DNA of 64,000 bases, taken from assembly GCA_000231825.2 (NCBI GenBank), contig JH720345.1:371306-435305 (forward strand), in the 5' to 3' direction. This DNA comes from Tetrahymena elliotti 4EA. Lineage: Eukaryota; Ciliophora; Oligohymenophorea; Hymenostomatida; Tetrahymenidae. Of the stretch, positions 9,901 through 23,889 are shown in pieces; the first letter of the stretch is position 1; every line of letters begins with the position of its first letter. The translations under genes were made by a program, and so were the position numbers. Under the pieces are notes generated by a model, which saw only the letters and a list, made by a program, of their open reading frames with translations, did not search any database and was not told the origin of the DNA.

Positions 9901-12900
9901 TCAAAATAAATTCTTTGCTCTTGAAAAATTTCGAGATTCGGATTTTATTTTGATTAAACTTAGACTCATCCTGCAAGAAATAAAAGATTTTTCTAACTTT
10001 TTAGATGCCAAAATCATATCTATTTAATCTTTTTTTGAAAATGAGTTAATTTAAATAAAATTTGAATAAATAATTTCTACCTTTAGTAATTACTTCTGGT
10101 ACTTTGTGTTTAATTTAAATTTAGAGAGAATTAGTATTAGAGTCTTTGTCTTCTAATTTCTTTACCTGATACTAAGCTTTCAAATAAAATATTTCCCATA
10201 TTACATTAGAAAATAGAATGAAAAAAAGTGAGACTAGACATATCATCAAAGTATATATTTAGTAATATATTTTACTATCTACTTAATTTTAATATGATCT
10301 TAGATAGGCAATACTTATAAAGATTCCAGAAACAAATACTTCAGTTAAAACAATTACCACATCTTATATTTTTTTCTCAAAAGGTTTCAGATAAATAATT
10401 ACTAAAATTGAAAAGAAGGATACAACTGCATAAATATAGTAAGGTGTTGTGCTCTCACTGAAAAATATAAAAAGAGGGATAAGTGAAACTCTTCTAATTT
10501 TAAAGTAAATATTCAAAAAAAATATTTTTTTCTCACTTTTACTTTCTTAAATAGATTCATTCTTTTAAAAAGAGCTATCTAGATTTTGAATAAAATTTTA
10601 ACTTATTTTTTAAGATTTTATAGATTTGCCTGATATTTCTACAAACTATATTTAAATTATAATTATTAAAACAATTAATTATATTATTGATGAAACCATG
10701 ACAAGTATCTTTTAAAACATTGTTAAAGAATCTGCCTCTAAATATAAATAAATTATAGAGACAATTTATAAAGTAGATGTAAATCTACTTGTTGACGTTA
10801 TTATCTAATGCAATTTTTTTAAGTTATTATTTTTAATGAGCAATATTAACCCAAATACTATGATAGAAAAACACTAAATAATTAGATTTATAGTCAAACC
10901 ATTCATTAGAGTATTTATTTAATTATCTTAAGTTTTTACTATTCCTAAAGGGATCAAGTTATAAAAACCTAAATATTTGAATTCTTAAATCAATTTTGCA
11001 TAGTAGAAATTTTATTGATAGAAAGGTAGGAAGCTTAAAATAATAATGTATTAAATTAAATGGAAGCAGAAGTGAATGCATTTAAACTTATCAAAATAAA
11101 TAAATGGCACTTAAATTGCTAATAGAAAAACATAAAAGCCAATCAAGGCAGTTTTGTAGACTTGTTCAGCAATATCGATTGCTTAAGAACATTATTTTAA
11201 TCCTATATCTAGGAACCCTTACTTACAATCACAAGTAGAATCACTTAAATTGTATATTCTGTTATCATCTTCATTACATTAGATACAATTACTTGAAGTA
11301 AATCCATTACACAAAAAGCATGAGTAGTGACACCTACTGTCAGTATAAGGGATATTGCTATTAGAAGAATTAGTAGAGTTATTAGGTCCACTACTATTTA
11401 TATATTAAACACAACTATTACTATTAGTACAAATTATACAATTCTTTTAGCAGTCATTTTTACATTGACTATTAGAGTCTGCATATTTAAATCTACCACA
11501 ATAGCTACACATCACATTTTAATAATTAAAAAATCCATCCTTGCATAAAGCACATTTATTTTAATTTTAAAATGATACTTAACAATTTTGAATTGAATTT
11601 TGTATGCATCTCTATTGTGTTATATCAAAATATTATTCTGGATTTTTGCATATGCATTAATTATTTTTTAATTCAAATTAAATGTAGCATTAATTACAGG
11701 TATTTATATCATTTTAACAAGAAGCACATCCATTTACCAGACAATTTTAACATTATTATGTTTTTGGATCATATGATTAATTAGGAAGTTAGCAATAACA
11801 AGTATTTCCATCTAAGAAATATCCTATATTACAAGAAGCGCATTCACTAATTAATGATCCAGTACATGTTTTACAAGCTGGGTGGCATTACTGGCAATAA
11901 TTTAAAATACCTTAAGATATATTATTTTAGCAATAGGTATCAGGTGGCTAATCAATTGTACAATTTCCTTAAAAAAAGAATAAAAAATCATTTTGGCAAT
12001 ACAAGCATTTCAGAGATTAATTACAGGCACCACAATTTTAATTACAAGGAGTACAAATTTTAGTTAATGGATCACAATAAGAATTACTTGGTTAATTCAA
12101 GCTGCATACACCTTACAGTAAATAGTAATTATTTAAGCAGGTTAAACAAAAGAGATTTGAGCTGCAAGTTTCACATTAGGCATTACAAGCTGAGCACTAA
12201 TATTTTTAATTATCACAATATGTTAAAGGTGGTGGATCTTAATAGCAAAAATTGTTAAAAAAATATGGATACTTTGAATTACAAGAAGTGCAATTAATAG
12301 GTGAAGTACATTATATGCACTATACTGGGCAGATAGAGCATGTGTTATTAGTTGTAAGATAATTTCCTGTAGGACAAGTTAAACAATTATCAGGACTGGC
12401 ACCACTGCAAGTTAAGCAAGAACTATCACAAGGTTAACATGTTTGAATATCAGTTTTTAAATCATTAAAAATATAATAATCGCTTTAGCACTAATTTATG
12501 CAAGCCTTATTAATAAAATCATTTATTGGATAGCTTGGATATGATAACTAACAATTTAGCATACCAAAATATAAATAGGATGTTTTAATTCCTAATATTT
12601 GAGAAGAGGACCAAACTCTATACTTGAAAGTAAAATAATTATTAGAAAGTTATGCCTAATCAATTTTAACTCTTAATCCTTTATATTTGGATGTCGTATC
12701 AAACTGAAAATAAGAAAAACCAATAAAAAATCCTACTTGAGTAAAATTGAAAGAATTTACAGTTGGATAAACAAGATCTACTTGTAAACTAATTAAATCA
12801 CTAAACCTTTCTGCATTTTATCCATTATTAATAATAGTTTATGATGAATCTTCATATGAGTTTTCTTCATACAAATTGGCCAAATAAAAAGGTGGTTTCT

Positions 12901-13567
12901 GATAGCTTGCAAATTATTGCTTGAATCCCAAATTGAGATCATCATATATTTCAATGTAGTTAAAATAAACCTCTTGTAAGCATGTATTTGATCTCTCAAT
13001 AATTAAATTGAATGAATTTTATCCTTATTGAACTGATAATTTAACTTTTAGATAATTCCCTGTCCCTTTATTTAGAAACCCCAAAATATATGCCGAAATT
13101 TATGGAGGATTTTAAGATTGTTTTTAATAATTAAATATTTGCGTTATCACTAGATCAGTGTTAGAAGAAGGTATGATTACTGAACCTTTTTTTACATAAA
13201 CGCTTTAGTGTTAAATAGTAAGACAAAATATTTCTATTTGGTTTATTACAGAGTCATATTATTGTTAAGCGCTTATAGTTATAGAGTTACCATTCGTTGT
13301 ATAATCTAACTTATATCCTATGTAGTTAGTAGAAGTATTCACATCAAATTACATTATACCTATTAGGACTAGAGGATTTGTAATCTGTGCTGATTAGAAT
13401 GTTATTATGTTTTATTTATTACTAGAATTCAAAGGATTAACAGAAAAATCTACAATTTTAAGATATGTGACTTAATGAAAGTCAGTTAAAGTATATTTGG
13501 TAATTTAGCATACTATGATTTTTATTAAGCTTAGCAAAAAATAGAGAAATATTTCTTTTTATACCAT
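9901..13567 (-). CDS. Cysteine-rich (furin-like repeat) multi-pass membrane protein, paralogue A
   Basis: Two exons (13567-10081 and 10019-9901) with a 61-nt intron; 1201 residues. Signal peptide about 1-20 (MVQKEIFLYFLLSLIKIIVC). An extracellular beta-rich domain of about 350 residues follows, then a cysteine-rich stretch (about 370-800) of repeated CxxC and CxxCx(4-12)C units resembling furin/growth-factor-receptor repeats. The C-terminal third has about eight hydrophobic segments, the first starting near residue 800. The short last exon encodes DMILASKKLE and a basic tail. This is a large ciliate surface-protein family of unknown function; receptor or adhesion roles are possible. It heads a tandem array of same-strand paralogues. 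Confidence 0.88.
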
Positions 13568-13939
13568 TTTATTCTTATCTTTTGTAAAAAATAAGAGATA
13601 ATTATTTTTTTTGTTTTTTCTTAAGTTAATTAAAAAATCAAAATTATCTTGGTTGATTATTGATCATCCATATATTTGATTACATTGTTGATCAAAAAAC
13701 TACATGAATTAAGTAAATTGACATAAAAATTTAGATGAATATTCATTTAAATTGATGTAATTAAAATTAATCTATAATCTCTTTACCACTTTATTAGTCG
13801 AGTTTTTTGTATTTTTCATAAAACATATAAAAGAAATTTAATCATACTAAAGGTAAATTGGGGCTCTTAAATTTTCAATTAATGTTTATTAGTTTTTTAA
13901 ATTTATTATTAAACAATTTTATTTTTTAACATTTTTTGT
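13568..13939. other. Intergenic spacer
   Basis: Upstream region of paralogue A; T/A-rich, no gene recognised. Confidence 0.55.
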
Positions 13940-14720
13940 TTTTTAAATCATTTTTTATTTCATTTTAAAATATAAAAATGTATTGAATGGCAATAGCTGA
14001 TAAGAAAAAAATCTATGCGAAAGGATATCATCTATTTTATCTTAAAAGAATATTGTGAAATTAAATTTTGTCTAATAATTAATTAATTTACCTTTATAAA
14101 TATTTTATGGAATAAATTATACAACTTGAACACATACTATCTTTAAATTTTTTATTGAAAAAAATCAAGCATTATAATATTCCTAATGCTAATAACAAGT
14201 GGATAGTTGTAAAAAGCAGTAAATTATCAATTTAATAAATGAAAAAAGTAAAAATCCTGTTAGCACCCTACTCAAAAGATATTAGTTCTAAGTTAGCAAG
14301 CATACTTTAGAATGGCTTCTAGTATATTATTAAGATTATTAATATATATGAAAGATACTTAATAAGATATATGATTCGAAGTGTTGAAGATTCATGTAAA
14401 AATTTGTATTATGGTTATTGTAGAGGTTAATCTATTGCAACAAAATAAAATATTTTTTAAAGATTTTTAAATTTGAAAATATTAATTATCAAATAAGCTC
14501 AAATTGTAGCAAATTAGGTTAAAAGTAAAATTGTAATTTATTTGTGTAATTAAGCAGTTAAAATACTTTTCTAATAGGAAATAATTTTAATTCAAATAAT
14601 GTAACAAGACTTAAATATCTTAGTTTTTACATTTTTTCTAATTTATTGTAACTTATCGAGACTTACAATTAGTTAACTATGCAAAAAATAATGATAAATC
14701 AATCAATAAAAACAATATTT
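13940..14720 (-). pseudogene. C-terminal relic of a cysteine-rich membrane protein paralogue (relic B)
   Basis: Only the membrane-domain end survives. Reading the minus strand, the LEKMQKLRYLSLVTLFE segment matches the first cytoplasmic/TM part of paralogue C (LMKQFQYLSLATLI). A later stretch ILIIYQKPFQSMLANLE matches C (ILIIYLKPFQSVLANLE). The terminal intron (GTAAATTAAT...TTTAAG) and last-exon motif DKIDDIL are also conserved. In-frame TGAs separate the pieces and no signal peptide or cysteine-rich region is present, so it is a 5'-truncated, decayed copy. It is closer to C than to A. Confidence 0.75.
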
Positions 14721-15307
14721 AGACCATACAAAATTTTAATCAAAAGTAAGCTAATATTTCATTAAAAAAAATTATTACTTCTTTTTGTATAAAATATAAT
14801 TACATATTAATCTATGTTTTTAAAACACAAAGTTAGTGATTTTACTAAATTATAAAAACAAAATAAGGATGGGTATTAACAAATAAAAAATTTTAGCTGC
14901 TTAAATTGTCTTATCAGTAACTTTTTTTATTTTTTTTGGTAAAAAACTATTTATTTGTGAAAACTCAAAATATTTGAAAAATTGTAAATTGTTTAACTTT
15001 TAATATTTAATGTTCCTTAAAAATGCAAATATTAATTTATCAACTTTCATTTATTTGATTGTATTCATTCTTTTTAGAGCAATTAGATAAATGGAAAAAA
15101 ATAAGTATGTTTTGAACAATTAACAAATATAATCTTTGATTTTATTTATTTTTATTATTTTATTTGTTAATTAATTTTTTGATTTTAAAATTACTATTGC
15201 ATATAATATAAATAATTGAGAAAAATAAAAGTATGATTTTAATAGAAAATAAAATTATTTTAAATATTTATGTGTAGTGTGTGTTTCATATTAAACTTCT
15301 GATTAAT
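14721..15307. other. Intergenic spacer
   Basis: AT-rich sequence between relic B and paralogue C; no coding signal found. Confidence 0.55.
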
Positions 15308-18300
15308 TCAATAATATGGCACAGATTTATTTTTTACTCTAAATATTTTGTAGCTAAACACTTATGATTAAAGAATGTCATCTATTTTGTCTTTTGATAT
15401 AAAAAAATTAATTTAGGAATCTAAAATAAAAAAATGTTACCTTTTTAAATATATTATGGAAGAAGTTCTATTTAATTTTTGCTAATATTCTTTTAAAATT
15501 GAAATAATTTTCTTTTTTAATAAATTAAAAAAGAGAACTAAACTACACATTAGACTATTGCAAATATTTCTACAAAAAAGATAGCTCCCATAATGAGAAG
15601 AAGATATAAATTATTTTGACTATTAAATATATTTTCTGAATAAAATGAGTGAAGTATGAAGCATGAAGATATTAGCAATTCTATAATTATAACCTCTAAG
15701 TTTGCTAAGACGCTCTAAAATGGTTTTAAGTAGATGATTAATATTATAGTTATTAATGAGACAGAGCTAAGTGCTTTAAATTGTAATTTATTTGAGTCTA
15801 ATATCACAAAGACTAAAGCATTTATTATTCTTTTTACTTCAAAGAATATTTTTAAAATTAAAAATGACTCTTTAACTTTGAAAGAAATGTATGGATTTTT
15901 GTAAACTATTGATTAATCTAAAGAGCTATTTGATAGATAATTATTCTAGAAATTATTTCTGTAGTCATGGTAGATGTTTTTAAAGACTAATACTAAGAGA
16001 GTAAATTAAATTATTGATCCTATAGTGAGGAAAACTAAAGTAGTATGAGTAATGTTATTAATTTATTTTATCATCATTTAAAAGATAAGCGCTATGTTCA
16101 TTGTTGAGGTAAATCTATTTATGGCATATAATATCTATTTTTCAAAGTATTTCAGATTTTAATGTTGAAAGAATTTCTATATTAAATAAGCAATAAGAGC
16201 AGTAGTCTAAAATATTGATAAAATAGCTATTTAATTGCATGCTTAACTTATTTGAGAATTTGTTTCATTTATAATTTATATAGGAATTAATGTTGCTAAG
16301 CTCAGGTATTAAAATTACTTCATTAACTATGAGTAATTTAAAGATTTTTCTATGGTCAAATCATAACTTATAAAAACTATTTATTAAATTATACAGAAAT
16401 TTAAATTTGATTTACGAAATTCACTTGATAAAACAAAACATGATTAAGCAATCAAGAATATCACTAATATGGTTTATTACATTCCAAACACGCTTTATGA
16501 AATATCATAAGGCTTTGCACAATCAGCTTTTCCTTAATCTAAATAGCCAGCCATGCATTCACATGTTTATTGTTAAAAGTCATAAACCCTTGTCTTTGAA
16601 CTACAAGTTAAACAATTTGTTTTCTCCTTTCCATTGCAGAGTCCGCAACTGTAATCACAAACATTTGAATAATTATTTTAATCATCTGACAAATTTCCAC
16701 TTGAATCAATATCTTTTACATAAAGCAGGCATGTAGAATCATTTGAGCAAATAATGCATTAAGACAAACAATTTTTAACACATTAATTCTAAGAATCTGT
16801 ATATTTTCCTCTACCACAGTAACTGCAGAACTGATTATTGTAATTATAATATCCATCTTCACACTAATCACATTAATTTTAATATTTTGAAGATGTCTTA
16901 CAGTATTTAACTTGATTTTAAATGCATGTTTGTTATTAAGTTGAATAATACTCTTACTAATTAGAGCAATAACATTTTTTTGTTGCTTAATCTAATAATA
17001 GATTATCTTAGCAAACTTCGCATTCATTTAAATTTTTGCTGCATTATTTACATCCACTGATTTAACAAGCCTCACATTACTGAGAAGTATTACTATAGCC
17101 ATATCCTGCTTAACAAAGGCAATAGGAATTTACTAGTTAGTAACCTGACTAACAGCCGAGGCATTAATTTAATTATTATCCAAAACATGAACTACAAGCA
17201 GGATGACAATTTTGACAGTATTTATTTATATTTTAATCTTGTACACAATAAGTACTTGGTGGTTATTATTCAAGGCAATCTCCATAGTAAAAAAAATTTT
17301 ATTAGTTAGCACAGTTTAAACATTTCTGATTTAAATTACAACCATTACATGTAGCAGGACATTTCTAACAAATTTTTTGTTAATCGCAATAAGCATTCGT
17401 TGGTTGTGAAACTGAGCAAACTCCATCTAAAAAGTAAAAATTTTAACTAATACAACTAGCACAAACCTAAAGAGAGCTATTACAAAAGCTGCATGAGAAA
17501 GAAGCTATGCAATCAGTGCATGTTAAGTTTTAGTCACAGTAAGTCCCTAAGGGTTGACTATAGTAGCATTTTTAGTTATAAAGATACTAACTTTTAGGAC
17601 AACTTAAACATTATGTTGCTGAATCCTTACAAGTTACACAGCTTGAATCACAGCTTTTACATGAATGAGAGGAAAGATCAAGAAATTAATTTTATTAGCA
17701 TGTAGTACAAATATTATAATTTGAGCAAGTTACGCAGTTAGAACTGCAAGGAGTACAAACTTAAGTACTTTAAAAAGCAGCTGGATATTAACCATTTTAA
17801 CAGGTTTAAACACATTATTTTGTCTCAGCCGAGTTTATTAAATTTTAGCTAGATTTACAATCTATCATTTAATGCTAAAAGAAAATTGCTGTTGATGAAT
17901 ACAGAATACTGTTGGACCAGGTTATCAGTTTATAAGAAAATGAATTACTTGAAAAACTAAAATTTTCATATTCTATTCTTAAAGCATCTTTTTATGACAG
18001 CTCAAGCTATGTAAGACCTAAAAATGAAGAAACAGTTGTCCCCTTAAAAGATGAATCTAGTTAAATAGAAAAATTTTAGGAATCTTTGATTGATAAAGTT
18101 AATTCATTTTTTGATACATTTTATATCATAGAATAATCTCCAGCTTATCCTTAATAATATTCCATACAATTTACATAAATAACTTTAAGGTTCGCTTATA
18201 AATCAGGAGCTTATACTTAAATTTAATAAAAGTTGTTCGAAGAGTCAATTGATGTTTTGATTAATAAATTGCGTTTTGATAAAGAAGTATCATTACTGGG

Positions 18301-18825
18301 TACAATTTAATAGGTAGAATCATATCCTATTATTAAACACTAAACTGATCTTAATTTACCTGATTTCTACTAAAGTGCGAAATAATACGACTTATTGTTT
18401 TAAATTTAAATATCAGTAATCTCATTGAACAAAAGTGAAAAAGTTTGTATTTTAATGTCTTAGTCAACAATAGCAAAATATTATATTTTTATTCCATATA
18501 CGCAAGTTGGACCATATTTGTTAAACTGAATTTAGACTTGCTTTTGATCTACACTTTTTACTGTAAAATTAAAAGCTGTTCTATAGTTTAAAGTACTTAC
18601 ATCCAAAAATAAAATTCCAACTAAAATTTATGGGGTACTTTAAAACTAGCTTTGAAAGGTAGCTGATTTAATGGCAGTTTCATCACTTTAAGAACAATAT
18701 TAATTAGTATAGAAGCGAGCGTACTCAAAGATACCAGATTCAGAAACATTTGACTATATATATTGTTAAGCATATAATTAGATTACTAGATTTAAAATAC
18801 TAAAATAGGTGAGTCTTTTGTACAT
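15308..18825 (-). CDS. Cysteine-rich multi-pass membrane protein, paralogue C
   Basis: Two exons (18825-15441, 15390-15308) with a 50-nt intron; 1155 residues, uninterrupted by TGA. Signal peptide about 1-19. The ectodomain of about 330 residues is followed by a cysteine-rich zone (about 332-770) with dense CxxC pairs. The membrane domain has about seven or eight hydrophobic helices from residue 780. The last exon (83 nt) encodes DKIDDIL and a basic tail, matching relic B and the distant paralogue H. A cysteine early in the ectodomain (NQYCSQSDE) aligns with the in-frame TGA of paralogue E. Function unknown. Confidence 0.88.
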
Positions 18826-20181
18826 GATTTTATTTATAAATAAGTTTTTCTTTAATTATTAAATTTATTTCAATTATCTTGAAAATTCACAAAACAAAAC
18901 CTTGAAGAGATTCATAAGAATTCAATCTAATCTAATTGGTCTTAAAAAAGTGTTTAGATCCCTTAGAATTTATTGTAAGTAATATAATCGAATGAGGACA
19001 TTTACAACTTTAATATTCAATCCCTATTTAAGAATTTGATAACCAGGTTTGTGAAAATCTTTTCAAATTATTTGAACCAATAATTTTAAAATATATTAAA
19101 AGTGTAAAAAAATTAACAGAATTATTTTTTACATGTAGTATTTTAGTATTTATTTTAATGGAGACTAGAAATCAGAAAGAATGCTTTGGTAAAGAAGACA
19201 ACAATAATTATTATTATTTCACTTAGATTAATTGATAGTAAATTAAGATTATTTTATTTTATTACTTAAACGATACTAAATTGAAAATTGACCTTATAAA
19301 TTTTTTATTTTTTGTAATCTTTTCATGCAGTTTACTTGCCTAATCTTTTTTTTACCCCAAATAAATAGTATGCAGAGACAATTTATAAGCATGAAATTCG
19401 AAAGTAAAATTAATTAAATTTAGCTCTAATATGTTAATTTTAAACAGCTGTTTATAGATTTTTAGATCTGAGTATTATAAGATATCTAAAATATCTTTTT
19501 AATGAAGTAAATTATTTATGAATTTACTACATATTATAATTAGTATGAAAAAGTCATTTCAAAATTAAATAATAATATTCCAATTTTGACATAATTAAAC
19601 ATTTTCAAAATAAATCTACTTCTAAAAAAAATACCACCTCCTTAAAACAATAAAACCACTAAAATATTTTAAATCCATTCTTATACTAGATATAAAAATT
19701 TCTCTAAAATTAAATAGTTTTTAATCATACTTTGACTTTGTTACTTAAAAGCATATTTAACCTTAATAAGTAGAAAAATAATTGAAATAAAAATAATTTA
19801 AATGATCTATTCTCAAAATTAGAATTTTATTAAAATGTGAGAAAATCAAATAAGAAAAATATTTTATTAATTTTTAAAAATTTTAACCAAGAAAAGTTTT
19901 ATTTCTTTTTTTGAACACATACTTAAAAAATTAATTGTACTTTAAAGTGCATTACATATTGCATGAAAAAATATTAATTATTTTTAACTCTTAAAATTAA
20001 TAAATATTTTTTTATTTAAAAGAACTTTAAAGAGCTAAAAGTGCAAAAAAAGATGTTAATATATTTAATTTTATCTAAATAAAATGAAAAAGCAAAAATA
20101 ATATCTTTTGATTAATTTTTTTAGGAAGTAAATGAAAAATGTAAATACTATTAAGATATTTTTTTAAAGAAATCAATTATA
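18826..20181. other. Intergenic spacer (1.36 kb)
   Basis: AT-rich upstream region of paralogue C and downstream region of paralogue D. It has many poly-T and poly-A tracts. No ORF with protein-like composition and no RNA gene was recognised. Confidence 0.55.
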
Positions 20182-23100
20182 TCAATTGTAACTCATTCTT
20201 TTGCTCCAAAAAGCTTATTTTCTCTTGATTGAATAAGGATTTCTAGAATTAAATTTATTACTGAGAATCGAATTGATCATATCTAATTTAATAAAAATTT
20301 TGAATAAAATAAAATATGTAAAATTTGTTTAGTTACGTTTATTGATGAGCTAGGGAATTGCTTGATTTGTTTAATTAGATGTTATATTTTTATTTTTAGA
20401 TAAAGAATTAAATTTATTATATAGTATAATAACAATACTTAAGAAAGTAGAAATTGAAATTACTATTTGTAAGAAAAATATTATTAATAAAAAAGATTGC
20501 ATCAAGTATAAGCTACTTATTTTATTGAAATTGTCTTAATCCATGTTGACCACAATTTAATTTTTTAAAAAACTTTGAAAGAGGAAGCAAGCAGAGACTG
20601 ATAGTTAAACTACCATACAAACAATATTATTCAATCTTTTTTTAAATGGAAAACTGATTAAAATTAATAAGAGAAAGAAAAGTTCTACTCCTCCACTTAT
20701 GATTAAAGAAATTTAAGATCTTTCAAGAAGCGACAAGATAATTGAAATCATTATTGCTTTTAATTAAAAAGCAAGGAGGACCTTGTAAATGAGACATATT
20801 TAATGCTTTCGTTTTTCACTACTTTCATTCAAAAGGTTCATATTAGTGTTTTCAATCTTAAGATTAGAAGATTTATTCAAGCTTGATTCTAAATCATTTA
20901 GTGTTGAGGAATCACTTTTGGCAATTAAATTAGACTTTTCTAGCAGTATTTTAGTTTAATAAAGTAAAATTATTAGTTGAATACAAGAAGAAATTATTAA
21001 GATGATCATTTAACTTTATTATAATAAGCCTAAATTATTAAATAGATTGGAAATAATAGCAATTGAAAATGTTGAGGTTAAATTATGAGTAAATTGCAAT
21101 ATTTAGAAAGTAGTATTTTAGAACTAATTATTTTTGATTAAAAAACCTGTAATAATTATCACTAAAGAAATTGTTTAAAATGAAGTAAGTAGAATCAAAG
21201 CATTTAATTCATGCTATATCTCGAGGTCTTCATTTTTAGTAAAGTTGATGTTAAATATATTTATAAAGGAAAGCTTTAAAAACTGTTAGAGCATCTTAAC
21301 AAAATTTAAGTTTTTCTACAGTTAAGAGTCAAAACTTAAAAGAGCTATCATTTAAGTAGCATTAAAATTTTAAATGATAAATTTCTTCTTGTTAAAAAAA
21401 ATGAAAGGCATTTAAAGGACCAAAAAAATCACAAAAAGCGAATTTTCTATTGATAAAAATGAAGAATCAAGATCTTGATATTTGAAACAGTCAGCTTTTT
21501 CAGTCTCGAAATAACCATTTTTGCATGCACAAGTAGAATTTTACAAAGAATAAGCTCTTGTTGATGAGCTGCATTAAAGACAGTTATTATCTGTGATTCC
21601 ATTGCATATACTACAAGAAAGATGGCACTGAAAATTATTATAGTCTATATCTAGATTATTTTTACCATTTTATGTTTCATCTTAAGTAACGAGACATGTC
21701 TTATCGTTTGTACATATAAAGCAATTACTCTGACATTTATTTACACATTAGTTATTTGCATCTGTGAATAGCCCCTTACCACAATAAGAGCAAATCTGCT
21801 AATTTACATTCAAGTATCCTGCTTCGCATTAAAGACAAAGATTTAAAAATCTATCAGATTTAACACAATGTTGAATTATATTTTTTAAACAAATCTTTAA
21901 GTTTTTTTTATCAAAATATTAGTCTTAATTTTCACAATAGCATTCAGATGTTGTCTGATCTAATTTTAGATTTTTTTCACATTAATCGCATTTATTTATA
22001 TCATAATTACATGAAATGCACCCTGAAATTTTGCATTAGTTGCATGATTAAGTTTAAGGATTAAAAGCTTAACCTTGTACTTAGCAAATGCAAGTAGAAT
22101 TATTATTTAATCTATATTCATCATTACATGAACTGCATTAAGACTATAAAGGTCCTGTACACGATTTGCAAGTAGGATGACATATTTTACAAAATGAGCT
22201 TATATTGAGTTAATTATTTCTTTCACAATAAGTTGAAGATGGTTATTTTTATGTACATGATCCTTAATAAAAATATTATGTTTGATCAGAACAAGCTAAA
22301 CATTAAAGATTCTAGTAACATTGGTTACATTCAACAGGACATTAAGTGCATTGATATTATTTACAATAACTGTTTGGTGGCTAAGTAGGAGAGCATTAAC
22401 CATTAAGAAAATAATCAGTTTAATTCTTACACAAAATGCATTTCATATCTATTGTGCAACCATTGCAATCAGATGGACATTATTGACAAATAAATGTTTT
22501 GCTATCACAATATGTATTAGCAGGTTATTGTATAAAGCATTAAAAATTATAATAAAATGGATAACTAGATGAGCAATCTGTACAAGAAGTTTAATTATTA
22601 CATTAAGAGCATGTATTATTGCAAGATTAGCAGGTACTTCCTGGTAATGCTAAATATTTTCCTGAAGGACATGATAAACATTAATTGTTACTAGGTCCTA
22701 CACAAGTTAAACATGATTAATCACAGTTAGAGCAATTTTATATACTTCTTAAAGAGTCAGTAGCTTAATATTATCCTGTAAGATTACAAGAATTAATACA
22801 CTTGAAATTGATAGAATCATTAATAGGAGTAGAGGGATATTAGCTGCACTATATCATATTGATGTATAAGTATTGAGATACAACTCCTCTCATCCTTGCA
22901 ATATTCCAAGTTCTATACCTAAAACTTAATTTATTAAGTGTAATTTATAAATCTTAAATAATCATCCTAATTCCTTAGCCTCTGTTAGAAATATCAAATT
23001 CTAATCCTATAAATCCAATTATTATTCCTAATTAAGTATATGAGAAAGACGATCCACCTGGTACAGATATATCTATAGATACATTATTATAAATAGAATA

Positions 23101-23889
23101 ACGGTCTCTCCCATTTGGAAAATTATATGTATCGACATTTTCATAGAGCTCACTCTAAGTACTATCTTATTAGGAAAAATCCATTCCTACATTTAGTCCA
23201 TAATAAGGAGAAATATTAGGACCAGAATTGAAAGGAGGAATTTAAATAAAACTGTCATTATAAATTTCAATATAATTATAATATACTTAAGAAATATTTA
23301 TATCAGATCTATTTATAATAATGTTAAATCCTTGTGATGATTAACTTATACTTAAATATATTTTATTGACATTACCTTATAATTAGCTTTAATAACCTGT
23401 AAGATAAATATAAATTTTTGGAGGAGAAGAAGTTGGTTTTTTATATTATTTCAATACAGAAATTTGTAACTAGTTATTATTAAGAATTTAATAGCTTTCT
23501 TACGTAATAAATACACTTTCATGTTAAATAATCAAATATGATATTCTCAAATTATTTATTGCAGAATCATTAAATTGTTAAGCTGTAAATACTACTTATT
23601 TTTATGATAGGTTTACTTAGTTTGATACTTAAAATGCCACCCAATTAGGTCTTGTATCTATGTCTGCTTAATGAATACAAATCAAAACTTAAGGGTTACT
23701 AAACTAATTTGGGAGTGGTTCATTAATCACGTTACTTCTTCTATTAGTATCCAAGAAAGTGGATTAGTAATTTACAATCTCCAAAGTATTTGCCATATAG
23801 AAGTCAGCAAAAGTATATTAATCAGCTCTTATGAATTTAATTATAGTCTATAACAATATGAAATACACTAAATAAGTAATAGTCTTCAT
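20182..23889 (-). CDS. Cysteine-rich multi-pass membrane protein, paralogue D
   Basis: A single exon of 3708 nt, 1235 residues, no internal TGA. Signal peptide MKTITYLVYFILLQ...; ectodomain to about 360; cysteine-rich repeats about 363-810; membrane domain with about seven hydrophobic helices thereafter. Its ectodomain is most like paralogue A (shared blocks such as VYFNYIEIYDD / VYYNYIEIYND). Unlike A, C and H it has no terminal intron: its basic tail (…SKRMSYN) is encoded in the same exon, suggesting intron loss or replacement of the C-terminus. Function unknown. Confidence 0.88.

Noticed and set aside
11327..12258. Several plus-strand open frames of 60-75 codons
   Set aside because: They are antisense shadows of the cysteine-rich paralogue A on the minus strand.
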